Of a DNA stretch of 64,000 nt, positions 50,704 through 62,023 are shown piece after piece. The stretch is from Heterobasidion occidentale (taxonomy: Eukaryota; Basidiomycota; Agaricomycetes; Russulales; Bondarzewiaceae), in NCBI GenBank assembly GCA_039111635.1, contig JBCAQO010000001.1, forward strand, positions 2,604,001-2,668,000, given 5' to 3'. Position 1 is the first letter of the stretch; the number at the start of each line of letters is the position of its first letter. The position numbers and the translations under genes were made by a program. The notes beneath the pieces were generated by a model. It saw only the letters and a program-made list of their open reading frames with translations, searched no databases and had not been told where the DNA came from.

Positions 50704-51755
50704 CGAAGAGAGAGTGGGAATGGGTAGCTTATGGGACTATGAGACGCATTAGTGAGGCGAAGAAAAGACTACGAAAGAGAAGACGGAAAGAGCACGAGGC
50801 GAGAAGCAGATGGGGCGGCACGAGGCAATGCTGTGCGGCGTTGAGTCCTTCATTGCCAGATATCGTTGTAAAGAAACCAAACCGTCCTAGCTCACGTGTA
50901 AGCAGTCGGCCCATTCGCACGACTGTTGCTCGTACGGGCGTTCAATAGGCAGCACCGATGTGCCAACAGATCGGCGCGATCATGTGCAAGCAGACAGCAG
51001 AATTCATTGAAGAAAAACGGTGCAACAGACTAGAATGTGATGATTGTGGTCGATGGAAGACCTTGCAAACCCCTCCCGACAAAATTGCAGCAGGGAAAGA
51101 TCGCGTTGACAAACTAGGAAATCTATTTGATGACAAATCATGGATTTCGCGGCCGCGGAAGCAAAAACTGCCACGTAGTTTACCGGCTCTGTCGAGTCTG
51201 CAAGGTGCCCATTGGGCGTCTTCCTCTCCATATCCGTACCTCTCGGTATCACTCCTGGCTGCAATCTCGCAAGGATACATTTGACCAACAAAAGGCTCAC
51301 AGTGATCCTCAAACTCAAATCCTCCTACTTACACAGCTCCCATCGAAGCTCCTATTAGCCAATGCAAAAGTTCTATCAAATGCTTTAAGCACTCAAGCAT
51401 TCGGGTCACCATGGCACTGCTGTAGGGCACTACTGCGTTCTTTTGACTCGAAGGGCTGGAAGAGCTTGTCGATGGGCATCAAGGCAGATCAGGGCACTCC
51501 ATGTGATGAGTGCACCTCGATCGAGAAAAAACGGCAACGAAGAAATCATCCTGAGGCCAATTACGAGCTTCCTTTCTACTATACGAGTATATATAATCTA
51601 ACTTTCTCGTCCTGCCTTTACACGTCTCTTCAGTCGAGTGTGAGGCAAACCTCTGGATACGTCATAACGAATACGTAATACCAATATTTTTCCCGCGGCC
51701 AGAGTGAGTTGGCTCTTAGTAGGAGCGCCTCAACAGCTCTCACCATTCTCTAACT
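50704..51755. other. Intergenic, 1,052 bp
   Basis: Head-to-head spacer between IES1 and TIM8. A 183-codon plus ORF (51127-51678) has no motif and is not called. An A/T-rich TATATATAAT element at about 51589 lies 160 bp before the TIM8 start. Confidence 0.42.
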
Positions 51756-52130
51756 ATGGCTGAATCGTTTGATGAATCCACCCAGGTATGTTCCTCGAGT
51801 GCATCATTCTTCAAACCTCCGTTGAAGCTGGTGTAATTCCAGAAAGAGCTCCAGACCTTCCTCGAGCGCGAGCAGGCCCAAGCTCGCGTTCAACAGTCCA
51901 TTCACTCATTCACTAGCATGTGTTGGGACAAGTGCGTTGACATTCTCTGGCATGCTTATATACTTTAATACGGGGCTCCTTGGTATAACAGATGTATCAC
52001 TGGGACACCGTCGACACGTTTCTCACGTGGTGAGGAAAGCTGCCTTGTGAACTGTGTCGACCGTTTCTTGGACACTAGCTTGTTCATGGTGAAGCAGATT
52101 GAGCAGCAGCGTTCCAGAATGGGTCAATAG
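51756..52130 (+). CDS. TIM8: Mitochondrial intermembrane-space import chaperone Tim8
   Basis: Three exons (51756-51785, 51843-51931, 51992-52130) give 85 aa, typical of small Tims. The twin CX3C motif is intact: CWDKC, a 15-residue loop and CLVNC. It is followed by the helix CVDRFLDTSLFMVKQIEQQ that is characteristic of Tim8. The upstream helix carries LEREQAQARVQQSIHSFTSM. Tim8 forms a hexamer with Tim13 that chaperones Tim23-type precursors across the intermembrane space. The Cys of the first motif is encoded across intron 2, with the Lys codon split AA|A. The gene is too short for most ORF filters and needs both introns. Confidence 0.93.
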
Positions 52131-52347
52131 ACATACACATCCTCCATCCTTCATCCTCGCTCAAAATTGTCGTGTGGATCACCAGACTTACGCCAATGCA
52201 CGTACCTCTTCATCTGTAAAGCGCTCGACTCTCCCCGTACAACCCACAATGATAATAGCATAGATCACAACAGACAACATGATTGGTAAATGATCAGAAT
52301 ACTAAACAGTATAGGTAAATTATATCCAAACCGATCCCTGACATGAA

Positions 52348-53890
52348 TCACGACGTGATATCCCTCACCTTGGACCAGACAAACCCTGCGATGGCAGGCA
52401 CGAAAAAGCAGAAGGCGTCTAACACCTCTCTCCGATGTCTCAGCTGTAGTGGGATGATAACAGGGGGCTGGGTTTTCGGATGCGAGGAGAAGGTGCCCGT
52501 GTCCAGGTATCGTTGCATAAACCGATCTTTCTCCACCCAACGTTCACGCAGCCAAAGGTCAAAGACCTCCCTTTCCACCTCAGGTACCTCAGCTTCCAGA
52601 ATTTTCGTTCCGGTGGAACCATTTGGAAGGCCGTTCGAGTTGCCGGTGAAAACGTCACCAATCGGCACCTCTTTGGCTACGTCGAAGCGCCGAATATGTA
52701 TGTGGACAGAAGGGGGAGGTATGCGGTCGAAGAATATAGAACGGAGAGTGTAATATTCTTGGCCGTAGCCCAGCAGAGGTATGCCTGTGAAGTAAAGGTA
52801 AGTTGAAGTTGATTGTTGCGGAATACGAACATACCAGGGTATGCAACAGTGATATCGACCAACTGAAGAGCCGGTATCCGTGGTGCAAGCGCTCGAAGGC
52901 TGTAGTGTAGGCCTGTGGATCGTGGAAGGAGAGTATGTGTCATGTCTGGCTGAACTTACGCATTAGCTGGCTGTCATCTTAGTCCGGGAATGGGTACACA
53001 CAATCCCAATTTTGTCGGCAAACTTCTTGCTGATAGGTCTTGTATCTTGGCTCACGAGCGTGCCTTCTGGGTATAATATGAATGTGAAAGGTGTATCCTG
53101 TTGCTCGGCGTGGCGACCCAAGAATGCCAATTCTTTCACAAGATACAGCCGATCAGAGGCCCATGACCGTGCCAAGAATATGAAGTTGAAGAATTGCATT
53201 CCCTACGAAGTTTCATCAAAAATAAAATGGCATCGGTGAGATTCCTGTTCGCAAGGGGATCGGACATACCCATCCTACGACAGGGACCCATTTCAGGCTC
53301 TTCTTGAGGACGATGAACACATCGCGATGTGTTCCCGAGAAGTATGTCAAAGTCCACGCATACCACCAGTCAGCGTACACCTGAGGAGATCAGAGCCTCG
53401 GCAACAAGCGCAGCGAACAATACACGAGGCGGCTCACTTGGTGATTCGCAATGAGCACCGACTTTAGTGGGAGGTTTATGCCTGTTACTCGCCCTTTCTT
53501 ATCCTTGACAACGAGCCGAGCAAACTCATCTTCCGAGAACGCGCCCGGCCCTTCCTGCTCGAATGTTACGACCAGCCTTGTTGGGGCAAACCACTGGCAC
53601 ATCAAGACTGCACACACCCTCAACTACTCATCCAGCCGGACTCAGACACATGACCACTCACTCAACAGTGCGCCGAATGCACCCTTGCTGTACCGAATCC
53701 CGCTATCATACCATCGGCCGGCCCACTCGAATGGCAGGAGCTTCAGCGGGAGCAAAATAACGAATTGTGATGCATTGACCATCAGACACCCGAAATTGAA
53801 GACCACCGCAAACGCTATGGCATTCAGCGTCTGGGCCCAATTCTTTGGGGGGCGGCCGGATATCTTTTTGACATGGAGTCCTGTGGGCAT
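52348..53890 (-). CDS. 1-acyl-glycerophosphate acyltransferase-like (PlsC family) membrane enzyme
   Basis: Six exons (53890-53662, 53607-53438, 53380-53270, 53202-53002, 52949-52835, 52784-52348) give 420 aa. An N-terminal membrane span (LNAIAFAVVFNFGCLMVNAS) precedes the LPLAT block I motif NHQVYADWW, where His132 and Asp137 make the HX4D site. Block III is seen as FILYPEGTLVS, and IPDMTHTLLPRSTGL then IPALQLVDITVAYPG follow. A second hydrophobic stretch lies at the C-terminus (AFCFFVPAIAGFVW). This is the Cst26/AGPAT3-5-like group that transfers acyl chains to lysophospholipids in the ER. The exact acceptor (lysophosphatidate versus lysophosphatidylinositol) is not resolved. It converges on TIM8 with a 217-bp gap. 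Confidence 0.9.
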
Positions 53891-54395
53891 TGGATGGTGG
53901 TAGTAGAGAGAACGCCTGGTGGACACGGTGTTGATACGGCGTGTCAGCGTCAGCCTTGCTGTGTCTGACTATTTACATAGCGCTCGTGGATGGCCGTAGG
54001 GCCGAGTGAGCTCTTTCCGGCATTCCCGCATCTTGTTCCGCATCGGTATTTTGAAGATGCTACGAGGCTAGATAAGGCTTATGAACAAACACATAATTTG
54101 AATAACGGTCCTCCGACCGACACCTGCTGTGAAATCGCTAAATTCTTTGAGTGTACTTTGACTTTGCCTGAAAGTGTGACCCATACATCATTTGAGAACT
54201 GCAAAAATAAGCAATAACAGAGGGTACGCTCTGATGATACTTATTGTTCACAACTAAGCCATGGTTAAGCATAAGTATAAAGGGGGCATATTTCAGCGAG
54301 AAGCATGTGCATGATTGAACTCTGATGACCAGATCCTTGTGAAATTGCAACAACGAGGACGGTACTGAGTCTTACTGAATCGGCAACTCAGACGT
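53891..54395. other. Intergenic, 505 bp
   Basis: Promoter of the acyltransferase and 3' flank of the AAAP transporter. I see nothing recognisable. Confidence 0.45.
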
Positions 54396-56446
54396 CTAAC
54401 AAGTGAATGGTTTCTCCACAATATTGCTTCGATAGGCCACGACAATAAGCTGCACGTCCCGGAAGTGACCGGTTATGAGTACAGAACTCCACCATGTCGC
54501 ACGTGAAAGGCTTCTTACCTCGACAGAAACATACGTCCCGGCTATGCAAATGAAAGCGCCAGCTACAATGGTCAGAACTGCCAGCGTTGTCCCGATCCAT
54601 CTAGTTCTTAAAGCTTGAGCACCGCCGTGCGGATAGTATGCATCGTACAGCCAAAAGAAGCCAGCCAAACCATACGTGTACCAAGAGGCGAACAGCGCAG
54701 CCGCGATACCGATCAAATATGAGAATATCGGAACCGCAACCGCGAGAATGAAAGCTACAGCGACAGCTGCAAAGCATAGCGAGACCCACACGACCCACCC
54801 CAGAATCGTGTGTGAGTAGACGTGCCGAGAATGGCGAAAGAGACGAACGAAAACGAGCTTGGCCGCAGTGTGGGAGTACAAAGCACCGGCACTAAAGAGA
54901 GCGAAACAGGACATTAATGTATGACTTCCAGGAAGAACAAAGGGCCAGCCATTCACAATAAGAAGTTCGCCAATGCGATACCAAAGGCTGCTTTTGCCCA
55001 GATCGGGGGAAGGGAGGGTAATGCTGGTGATTGCACGGTGCTACCGATGTAGATGTAGACGACTATGCTGAAAATGACGTAGAATGACGTAGAGAATACT
55101 TGCAGCACCCAAGCCGACTAGGAAATCTTACTGTCAATAAGAGAGAAGGTGCACTTAAAGATGCGTTTCCAGACCTTCATTGCATCTTCAGGGTGCCGCA
55201 TCTCTGATATAAGAATGAAGAACCTAGTGCAGCTGTCAGATCATAAGAATGGAAAAGCAGGAAGAAAACTTCGTACATGAAATGCCCTAAATCGACACAG
55301 GGCTCAGGGTTGCAACAGTTCACGAAAAAGAAAAATAGCACTGCCACTTGCCAGCATAGGCAAATACCTTCGACCCAATGATTAATAATGGAGCGACAGG
55401 CGTATGCAACAAGCGGGACATACCGGACCAGTGATAGCCAAGAACGCCTGGTAGAAAGTAGTTGGTACGGTAGCGTTGATGATACGTCCTGGAATCGGAT
55501 TGACACCCGCTCCCACCATAGCCACCACACCCGCAACCGTAATGAAAGCCGCACTCAACAAGGCAAGCCAACTGAAGCGATCCAAGGTCCGAGGTAGGGC
55601 CAAAAGGAAGGTTGCGATGGAAAAGATGAGCACAAGGTAAACTGTGCATAATCCTTGGTTAGAAAGTGTTGAAAGGGCTTGTTGCCCTGATAATAATTCG
55701 GAGCCCTAAAATTATTTTATGATCAGAGTATAGAATAGAGCAGTGGACAAGCCACCATACAGTACCACAGATGGCGAAGATGATTGTACCCAGCGATAGA
55801 ACTTCACGACCTACTGGTCCAAACAAGATGTAACCGGCGTCTCCTGATGCAACAACGATGATGAAATGACAGTGTCAGGGAAAGCGATGATAGTTCTACC
55901 CATGTTGTGAACCTCGGGATGGTTCCCCTTGAAATCGATCAACAACTTCGCGGTGAACAGCCCAAGATGCCTAGAAATACCGTCAAGATCACCGACGGAA
56001 CAATACCTGCTCAGGGAATATGTTCCATTCATCGTCGTTGAGAGTTTTTCGAAGAATAGCAGCACAAGTGCAGGTGGAACTGCTCACCGACAACCGCTAC
56101 GGCATTGGGAAGTGAGAGCATTCCATTGCTTACTATCTCAGCAATCATGAGCAGACTGACGAACTGAGGATGGACACATTGAAAGCCCCGAAAAAAGTAG
56201 AAATGGTTCAGTCATCAAGCTTTCCGGCAGAGCACTGCTCTGGGTATATTGCTGCTTGCTTACCTGCCAGGTGAGCGTCTTGTACTGGATCTGGTGACTT
56301 TCTTCATCCACGAAGACGTCCTCTGTCCCTTGGAGACCTGGTTTGTTGGCTGTATTGACCTCTAGTTGGGTTTTCTCGGAATCGTCTCGCAGGTTGCTTG
56401 CACGATCGCCATCAATACTACGACGATACATGTTGGGGGAACTCAT
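54396..56446 (-). CDS. AAAP-family amino acid transporter, with one apparent frameshift
   Basis: Eleven exons give a 464-aa Mtr-type neutral amino acid transporter if one missing base is allowed: 56446-56264, 56163-56088, 56006-55900, 55843-55761, 55705-55424, 55367-55352, 55286-55277, 55223-55175, 55117-54957, 54891-54519 and 54449-54396. Motifs are MIAEIVSNGMLSLPNAVAVVG, LLIDFKGNHPEVHNMG, DAGYILFGPVGREVL, LLSGQQALSTLS, VFAYAGHFMFF, ISEMRHPEDAMK and AGALYSHTAAKLVFVRLFRHSRH. About 11 spans are present. In exon 3 the reading VILTVFLGILG shifts to LFTAKLLIDFK in the next frame at 55960. Exon phases also demand one extra base. The sixth intron starts with GC and exon 7 is 10 nt. The gene may be functional with an assembly error or a young pseudogene. 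Confidence 0.88.
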
Positions 56447-57179
56447 GAAAGGTCAGACGAGTATGATTCGATACGCTATCTGAGTGCTGAATGTAGAAGA
56501 TGGTTATCAGCGGTAAGAAGCACCATGATCGTGGAAGTCGGAAATCCATCTTGATTCCCACTGGCTCACCAACGTACCCCTTGCTCAAACCCATCACATG
56601 CTCCTGTTCTCGTACGTTAACGCTCTCCGCGCAGAAAACCATCACCTCTCTGTGTTTATTTGAGTACTGGGAAGTCTCATAGCCCCTTCGTGCCATTTCC
56701 AAATCTATTCATGGAACGAGAAAGACGGCCTATGTGGTTACTACCATTGACTGGAATGGGAATCTCTATTGGTTCGTCAATGTTCACGACGACGATACGG
56801 TGAGTGACTCACATAAAGATAGAGTTGATACGATTGAACAGAGTCCGGAGGCAGCCAGAGGCGGCCGGGCAGGGCCGGACTCGTCCGGACTATATTTACG
56901 TTACTTACCTGCCCACAACCCCCACTGGCCAGCGACGACGTTCAATCATGCGCAGGCCTCACCGTAGCCTCCATGCACAAGAACTCCATATAACGAGCCA
57001 CGCCCGAGCGCCCAGGTTCTGCACCTTTCTTTCTAACATTCAGTTGTCGCGTACGACAGGTACGAACCTAGCCTCCGCTCCGCCCCTGTGACTGACATCG
57101 TGTATTAGCAGACGCACTCACTCCGTTGTCTTCACACTACCGTCTGTTGTACACGCCTACACACACCTTTTGATGCACC
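56447..57179. other. Divergent intergenic region, 733 bp
   Basis: Head-to-head spacer between the AAAP transporter and the F-box-like gene. No TATA box stands out. Confidence 0.42.
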
Positions 57180-58301
57180 ATGCACCCATTGCTCAATGGA
57201 CGACAACGCATCGTCGATGATCTTATCCCGATCATCCTCGACTGTGGCAACTGGTGGTCTCGAGACTATACTCACCTTGCGGGTGTCTCGCGCGCCTGGC
57301 TTTGGCACGTACAGAAGCGCCTCTACGTGCTCCCCCAGCTGAACTCTTACCGCTCGTGCACCTTGCTTGAACGCACGCTTGCGTGCAACCCTGCATTGGT
57401 GTCGTTAGTGGAAGGACTCGATCTCCGTCTCGTCGTGGGAGAGACGGCATTGACGTTTTGCGATACGTCGAGCGTCCGGAGACTTCTCAGCGTCGTCAAA
57501 TTGAAGCGCCTAGGACTTAGGGGGGAGATGTCAATCCACGCGGAGAGGTTTTTGCATCCCCTCATGTGCCCCCATCAGCTCGAAGAGTTGATAATCGACG
57601 GCTATTCTCATGGCTATCATGGGAGCTCGACGATATACTGCAGTCGAATGAGCGCGTCTCTGGTATGGGACAGTGAGCTGTTCTCGCAATTTACGAGGCT
57701 CCGTCGTGTTCGACTGTCTTACGTCGAATTAACGATTCCCCGATCCACTTTGCCGGATTCCCTCCATCTGACACATCTTTCCCTCGACAACGTCACAATC
57801 GTCGACAGCCATCTCTCCGACATCTCTCCTATGTCTTCGGACAGCCTTCGGTGCCTTTCCATCTCCGCCAGAGACGATGTCGACCTGCAGACGCATCTTC
57901 CGTCGTTGTTAGGGTCTTGCAGCTCTTCTTTGGAAGAGCTATGCCTTTATGCATGGGGTGCCAACTGCAAAGGGCTCGTGTTTAACAGCGACGCTCCGTC
58001 ATTCCCGTCTTTGGTGGAGATAGAATTGAATGGGATCGACACCGACCGGCACACGCTGGCCTGCATCGAGCAGTGCTGTCCGAAACTGGAGAGGCTATCT
58101 GTCTCGGGTCGCGCAGTCCATGTAACCCCCCAAGAGTGGATCGCACTTCTAGGTTCTGGGGTGCTCCCCACGCTGCGCAGTTTTAGTCCTCTATGTGCTG
58201 GACAGCACGGGTCTCAGGCGTGGACCGAGGAGTATTTGAAGCAGGTACAGGATATATGCTCGTTGCGAACACTGCAACCTGAGTATCGAACACGAGGGTG
58301 A
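57180..58301 (+). CDS. F-box/LRR-like protein, intronless
   Basis: A single 373-codon ORF. The N-terminus (RIVDDLIPIILDCGNWWSRD, then HLAGVSRAWLWHVQKRLY) has the helix-turn-helix layout of a degenerate F-box as seen in the large agaricomycete F-box families. Later come RNI-type leucine-rich segments: VKLKRLGLRGEMS, LEELIIDGYSH, LRRVRLSYVEL, LTHLSLDNVTI, LEELCLYAWGA, LVEIELNGID and LERLSVSGRAV. Such proteins are usually SCF ubiquitin-ligase adaptors. The partner is unknown. Having no intron is unlike every other conserved gene here and fits recent expansion of this family. Confidence 0.75.
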   Translation: MHPLLNGRQRIVDDLIPIILDCGNWWSRDYTHLAGVSRAWLWHVQKRLYVLPQLNSYRSCTLLERTLACNPALVSLVEGLDLRLVVGETALTFCDTSSVRRLLSVVKLKRLGLRGEMSIHAERFLHPLMCPHQLEELIIDGYSHGYHGSSTIYCSRMSASLVWDSELFSQFTRLRRVRLSYVELTIPRSTLPDSLHLTHLSLDNVTIVDSHLSDISPMSSDSLRCLSISARDDVDLQTHLPSLLGSCSSSLEELCLYAWGANCKGLVFNSDAPSFPSLVEIELNGIDTDRHTLACIEQCCPKLERLSVSGRAVHVTPQEWIALLGSGVLPTLRSFSPLCAGQHGSQAWTEEYLKQVQDICSLRTLQPEYRTRG

Positions 58302-58713
58302 TTTACCATGCAGTTGGCTCTGTAAGCTTATGGTCTCGATGCCATGGTCACGGGCTTCATACACCGACTCACCCTATTAGTCTAGCCTCATGCCCGTGTA
58401 TGTATGTATGTATGGTCGATCAAGAATATAATATCTGTGCGCATGGAAGGATGAGGTCGTTGAAACATGGACGGTGATGAACGGCGAGCCGACCGCTAAG
58501 AAGCCGGACGAGGCAGGGGTACCGGCGAGCGCCGCGGCTGGGATGGAGCAACAGGATCGGCTGTAGAGAGAGCTGGCTGAGCCCTTCGTACTACCACTTG
58601 TGCTCGTCACGGAGACGTCGATGAGTTTGACTGTCCTTTCTCTGTATTCTTGACCTTGCTTTGCATTCCTTTCCACACCACTCTCACTCCCGCCCGATTG
58701 TTGCTCTGCAGCG
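58302..58713. other. Intergenic, 412 bp
   Basis: This contains a short TGTA microsatellite at about 58396-58413 and the presumed promoter of the hydrolase gene. Confidence 0.45.
58396..58413. repeat. (TGTA)n microsatellite
   Basis: About four to five tetranucleotide units, just 3' of the F-box-like gene. Confidence 0.7.
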
Positions 58714-61700
58714 ATGCCATCCTTCACCACCGGAACCTCCCAACGCACTCCATCCAAGAAACCGTCTCTTCTGTCCTTGCGGCGCGCCCAGGAAAAACAT
58801 ACCACCTATCCCGATACCCCTTCTCCCTCAGATTCCTTCTACTCTCCCAGTCACACGCAAGCATACTTCGACCGGTATCCCCGACAGTCTTCCAGCTCCA
58901 ATTCGCGTTCGGAATATCAAACCGGTCGGGCTCATCCTCCCCACTCGCAACATACCTCCAAGTCTCACTCGAATGGCTGGAGCGAGGACGAGGGCTCCAT
59001 AAACCGCTCAGAGGACGACGCGGAGAGCACGTCTTACACCTTCCCACTCTGGAGAGACCGCAGACCTCAACCCGCGACGCTACAACGGTGGTGAACTCAC
59101 GCCGAAATCCACGGCTCGTCGTCGCTCGCGCACGAACCCTGACATATTCTACCCCGACGACTCGCAGGAGCTCTCCTACCTCCGCATCTCGGGATCGTCT
59201 GGTCACACACAGTTCGAGACGCCGCCGCAAACCCCAATCGATTTTTTCGTACCCCGGACGTCAGTCGAGCCATATCCACTCGTCATCGCGCCCATTTCAG
59301 GAGTGGAGACGATGGACGCTTTAGTGGATGGGATGAATGACTTTGGAATGGACGATATGTTCATGGGAGGAGGCGGAATGTCGGGGCGCTCTGGCCGCAG
59401 GAAGGAAAGGTTTCACCCGCTCTACCAGCCCCCACTGCCAACCCCACCTCCGGGCATCACCTTGGGCGGTGGTCTCCCACGAAACGCGTCTTCCAAGCAA
59501 AAGGCTCGACGTGCTAGGGGCGACCATTCACCGCTCCCGGCATCACCATCCTCCTCGCATCAAACTCAGCGATACACGTCGAGCCGCACGGCATCTTCCT
59601 CCACCATCACCCTCGACTCTTCATACTCGCGATCCACAATAGACGACCCAGTCCACCGGCGTCTCCTCCGCTGTCTATCCAATCCTCTACGCGCACCGTG
59701 GCGCCCTCCATCTCAGAAATTATTCAGGCGTACGCGCCTCCCGAGCAACGCGTCCGTTCTCGGCGATCTGCAGGTCGTATGTCCGTCTACAGTAGTACCC
59801 AGAGCCACAGTCATGAGACCGTTCCGGAGGACCCAGAGTCTGAGCCAGAACCGCTTTCTCCAGAAGAGGAAGCCGACATAATTTCCCGGTCCTCTGTTGA
59901 CAGCATAGCCGATGAAGTTAGACGAACACTTCAACGCCAAACTGAATCTCCCATATCTCAGGCGACCCCGCCCAAAGGTCGAAGTCTGCAGTACCGCCGC
60001 TCCGTTCTCTCCGAGGGCGCCGTGAACCTTAACTCGCCCAACTTCGAAGGTGTCCGTCCACAATCGTTCTACTCCACTCCTGCAGAAGATGCCATTTCAC
60101 TTCTCCCCATCGAACTGCCCGGTGGAACCGCGACTCAATCACAGGCCATCGCACAATATCTTCGTTCCGCTCGTCTGACAACGCTGCTGAAACTCACCCG
60201 TTCACCTCATGCCTCCATAAGCTCTCCGCTCAATGTGAGCTTGTCCGACTTGGGGAGTCCGACAGGCTATCCTGTCGTGGTATTCCTGGGGCTCGGGAGT
60301 GTACGATACGTCATGGGCCTCTATGACGATGGCGGAATGCCTGGGGCTCAGAATCATCACGATCGATAGGTTCGTAATCATCCATCTCTGGCGGGACTGG
60401 ACTGACTTGCAGATCTGGTTCAGATGGGGTCTTGGTCGAACCGACGCCCCCAAGTCAAAATCCGCGCGGGGCATCCCCGAGTGGGCATCGGCAGTGGAAG
60501 AGGTTCTCGATCTTTTGAACATCGATCACTGCAGCGTCATGGCACACTCAGCCGGAGCGCCGTACGCGCTTTCGTTTGCGAGCAAATTCCCCGAACGCAT
60601 ACGTGGAGACGTCCTCTTGCTCGCACCTTGGGTGGGAGGCGTTGAAGGAGGTGAGCAGATCCCAATGTGAGCATGAGAACGAGCCGGATCCTCATAGTCT
60701 GATTCAGCCGGCTACAAGTGGCTGAAGTACGTGCCCACTGGCCTCCTCAAAACGGCTCAGGCCGCAGAGTGGAAGATACAAGCATGGATGCTGGGAAAGC
60801 CTCCTACTATTCAGTACAAAGGCATCGGTTATGACGCGTCCTCCGCGGCGCAGCCGCATCGCAGCCGCAACCCGTGGGCGCGTCACAAGTCCGATGCCAG
60901 GCCCTCAACAAGCTCTGGCTTTCCGAGCGGCATGCACAGCGTCGACGCGCTGCCACGGCCTAGCACCGCTTCTAGCGCGTTCAGCGAATACGATGACCTT
61001 CGGGACTTCGACGGCCGGTTTGACAGTCGCAGCACGCTCGGTCCGCAGGGTGACCGATCCGCGAAGCGCGCGTCCAGCGAGGATCAGGCCACGCCCAAGA
61101 GGAAGAATTCGAGAGGCTTTCTTGGGCGACTGAAGGGTGCGCAAACGACGCCGCAGACTCCGCCCTGCGACAAGTCACAGTCACCCTCGGGGGGCCCTGG
61201 ACGTACACTCAAGGCGCTGCGGTCGATGGGCTCGCTCAAGGGCAAGTCGTCTTCGGGATCCAGCCATCGCAAAATGAGCACTCCCCCGTCTGCGATGCCG
61301 CACTCGCTCAAGTTGGACGTGGGCCTCGGCTTCGACGCGATCGACTGGTCGCCCACCGCTCACTCGTCGGCGAACTCGAGCGCAAGCGGGACGCCGGACG
61401 GGCAGGAGCGCTTCAAATTGGACGATCACCTGCAGAGCAACGGGCACAACCGACGCGCGGGCGGGCGGCGCTCGGTCTCGTTCGGCGCCACGGGGCGGTC
61501 TGCGCCGGCCTCGGTGGCGGGTTCGGTGTCCTCGCCAGCGCCGAGCACGATGACGTCGCCGTCGGCAGGGATCGCGGCGTCAAGCGCGTACCAGGCCGCG
61601 CTGGGGAATGCGCTGATCGTGGCGGCGCACGCCGAGTCTGCGCGCGGGACGCACGGGGACCTGCTGCAGATCCTGAACCACGAGCAGCACCCGTGGGGGT

Positions 61701-62023
61701 TCTCCTACTCTGCGTACCCGCACCGCGTCCGCGTGTGGTACGGCGACCGGGACGAGAAGATCGCGGAGAACGCGGTGCTGTGGATGGAGCGCGCGATGGG
61801 CGAGGGCCGCTGCGAGGTGAAGGTCGTCAAGGGCGCGGACCACGGGCTCATGTACCGCAGCAGCGTCGTCATCGAGGTGCTGGAGCGCGTGCGCGATTTC
61901 TGGGCTGACGGTGCGTTGTCGCCTCGGTCCCTGTCTCCATCCCCTTTCCCCTCTCCCGTTTCGACGATCCGCACCTCTCACACTCACGCGCGCGCGCGCC
62001 CTCGCCATACAGACGACCCTTAG
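58714..62023 (+). CDS. Large alpha/beta hydrolase-fold protein, with three apparent frame disruptions
   Basis: Exons 58714-60369, 60424-60650, 60708-61910 and 62013-62023. Allowing for three small indels in exon 1, the product would be about 1,031 aa. Residues 1-480 are disordered (KPSLLSLRRA, NPDIFYPDDSQEL, METMDALVDGMNDF, TVAPSISEIIQAYAPPEQ). The hydrolase fold begins PVVVFLGLGSVRYVMGLYD, continues MAECLGLRIITIDRWGLGR, and has its nucleophile elbow at MAHSAGAPYALSF. About 360 residues of low-complexity sequence interrupt the fold before WYGDRDEKI (acid) and GADHGLMY (His). The frame changes near 59035, 59648 and 60328. No GT-AG intron fits any of them. Activity and substrate are unknown. 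Confidence 0.75.

Noticed and set aside
51127..51678. 183-codon plus ORF upstream of TIM8
   Set aside because: No recognisable domain. Composition resembles non-coding sequence and it would crowd the TIM8 promoter.
59661..59717. Intron with GTCTCC donor to explain the hydrolase frame change
   Set aside because: The donor is poor and the intron would delete the block TVAPSISE, which looks conserved. A one-base indel is simpler.
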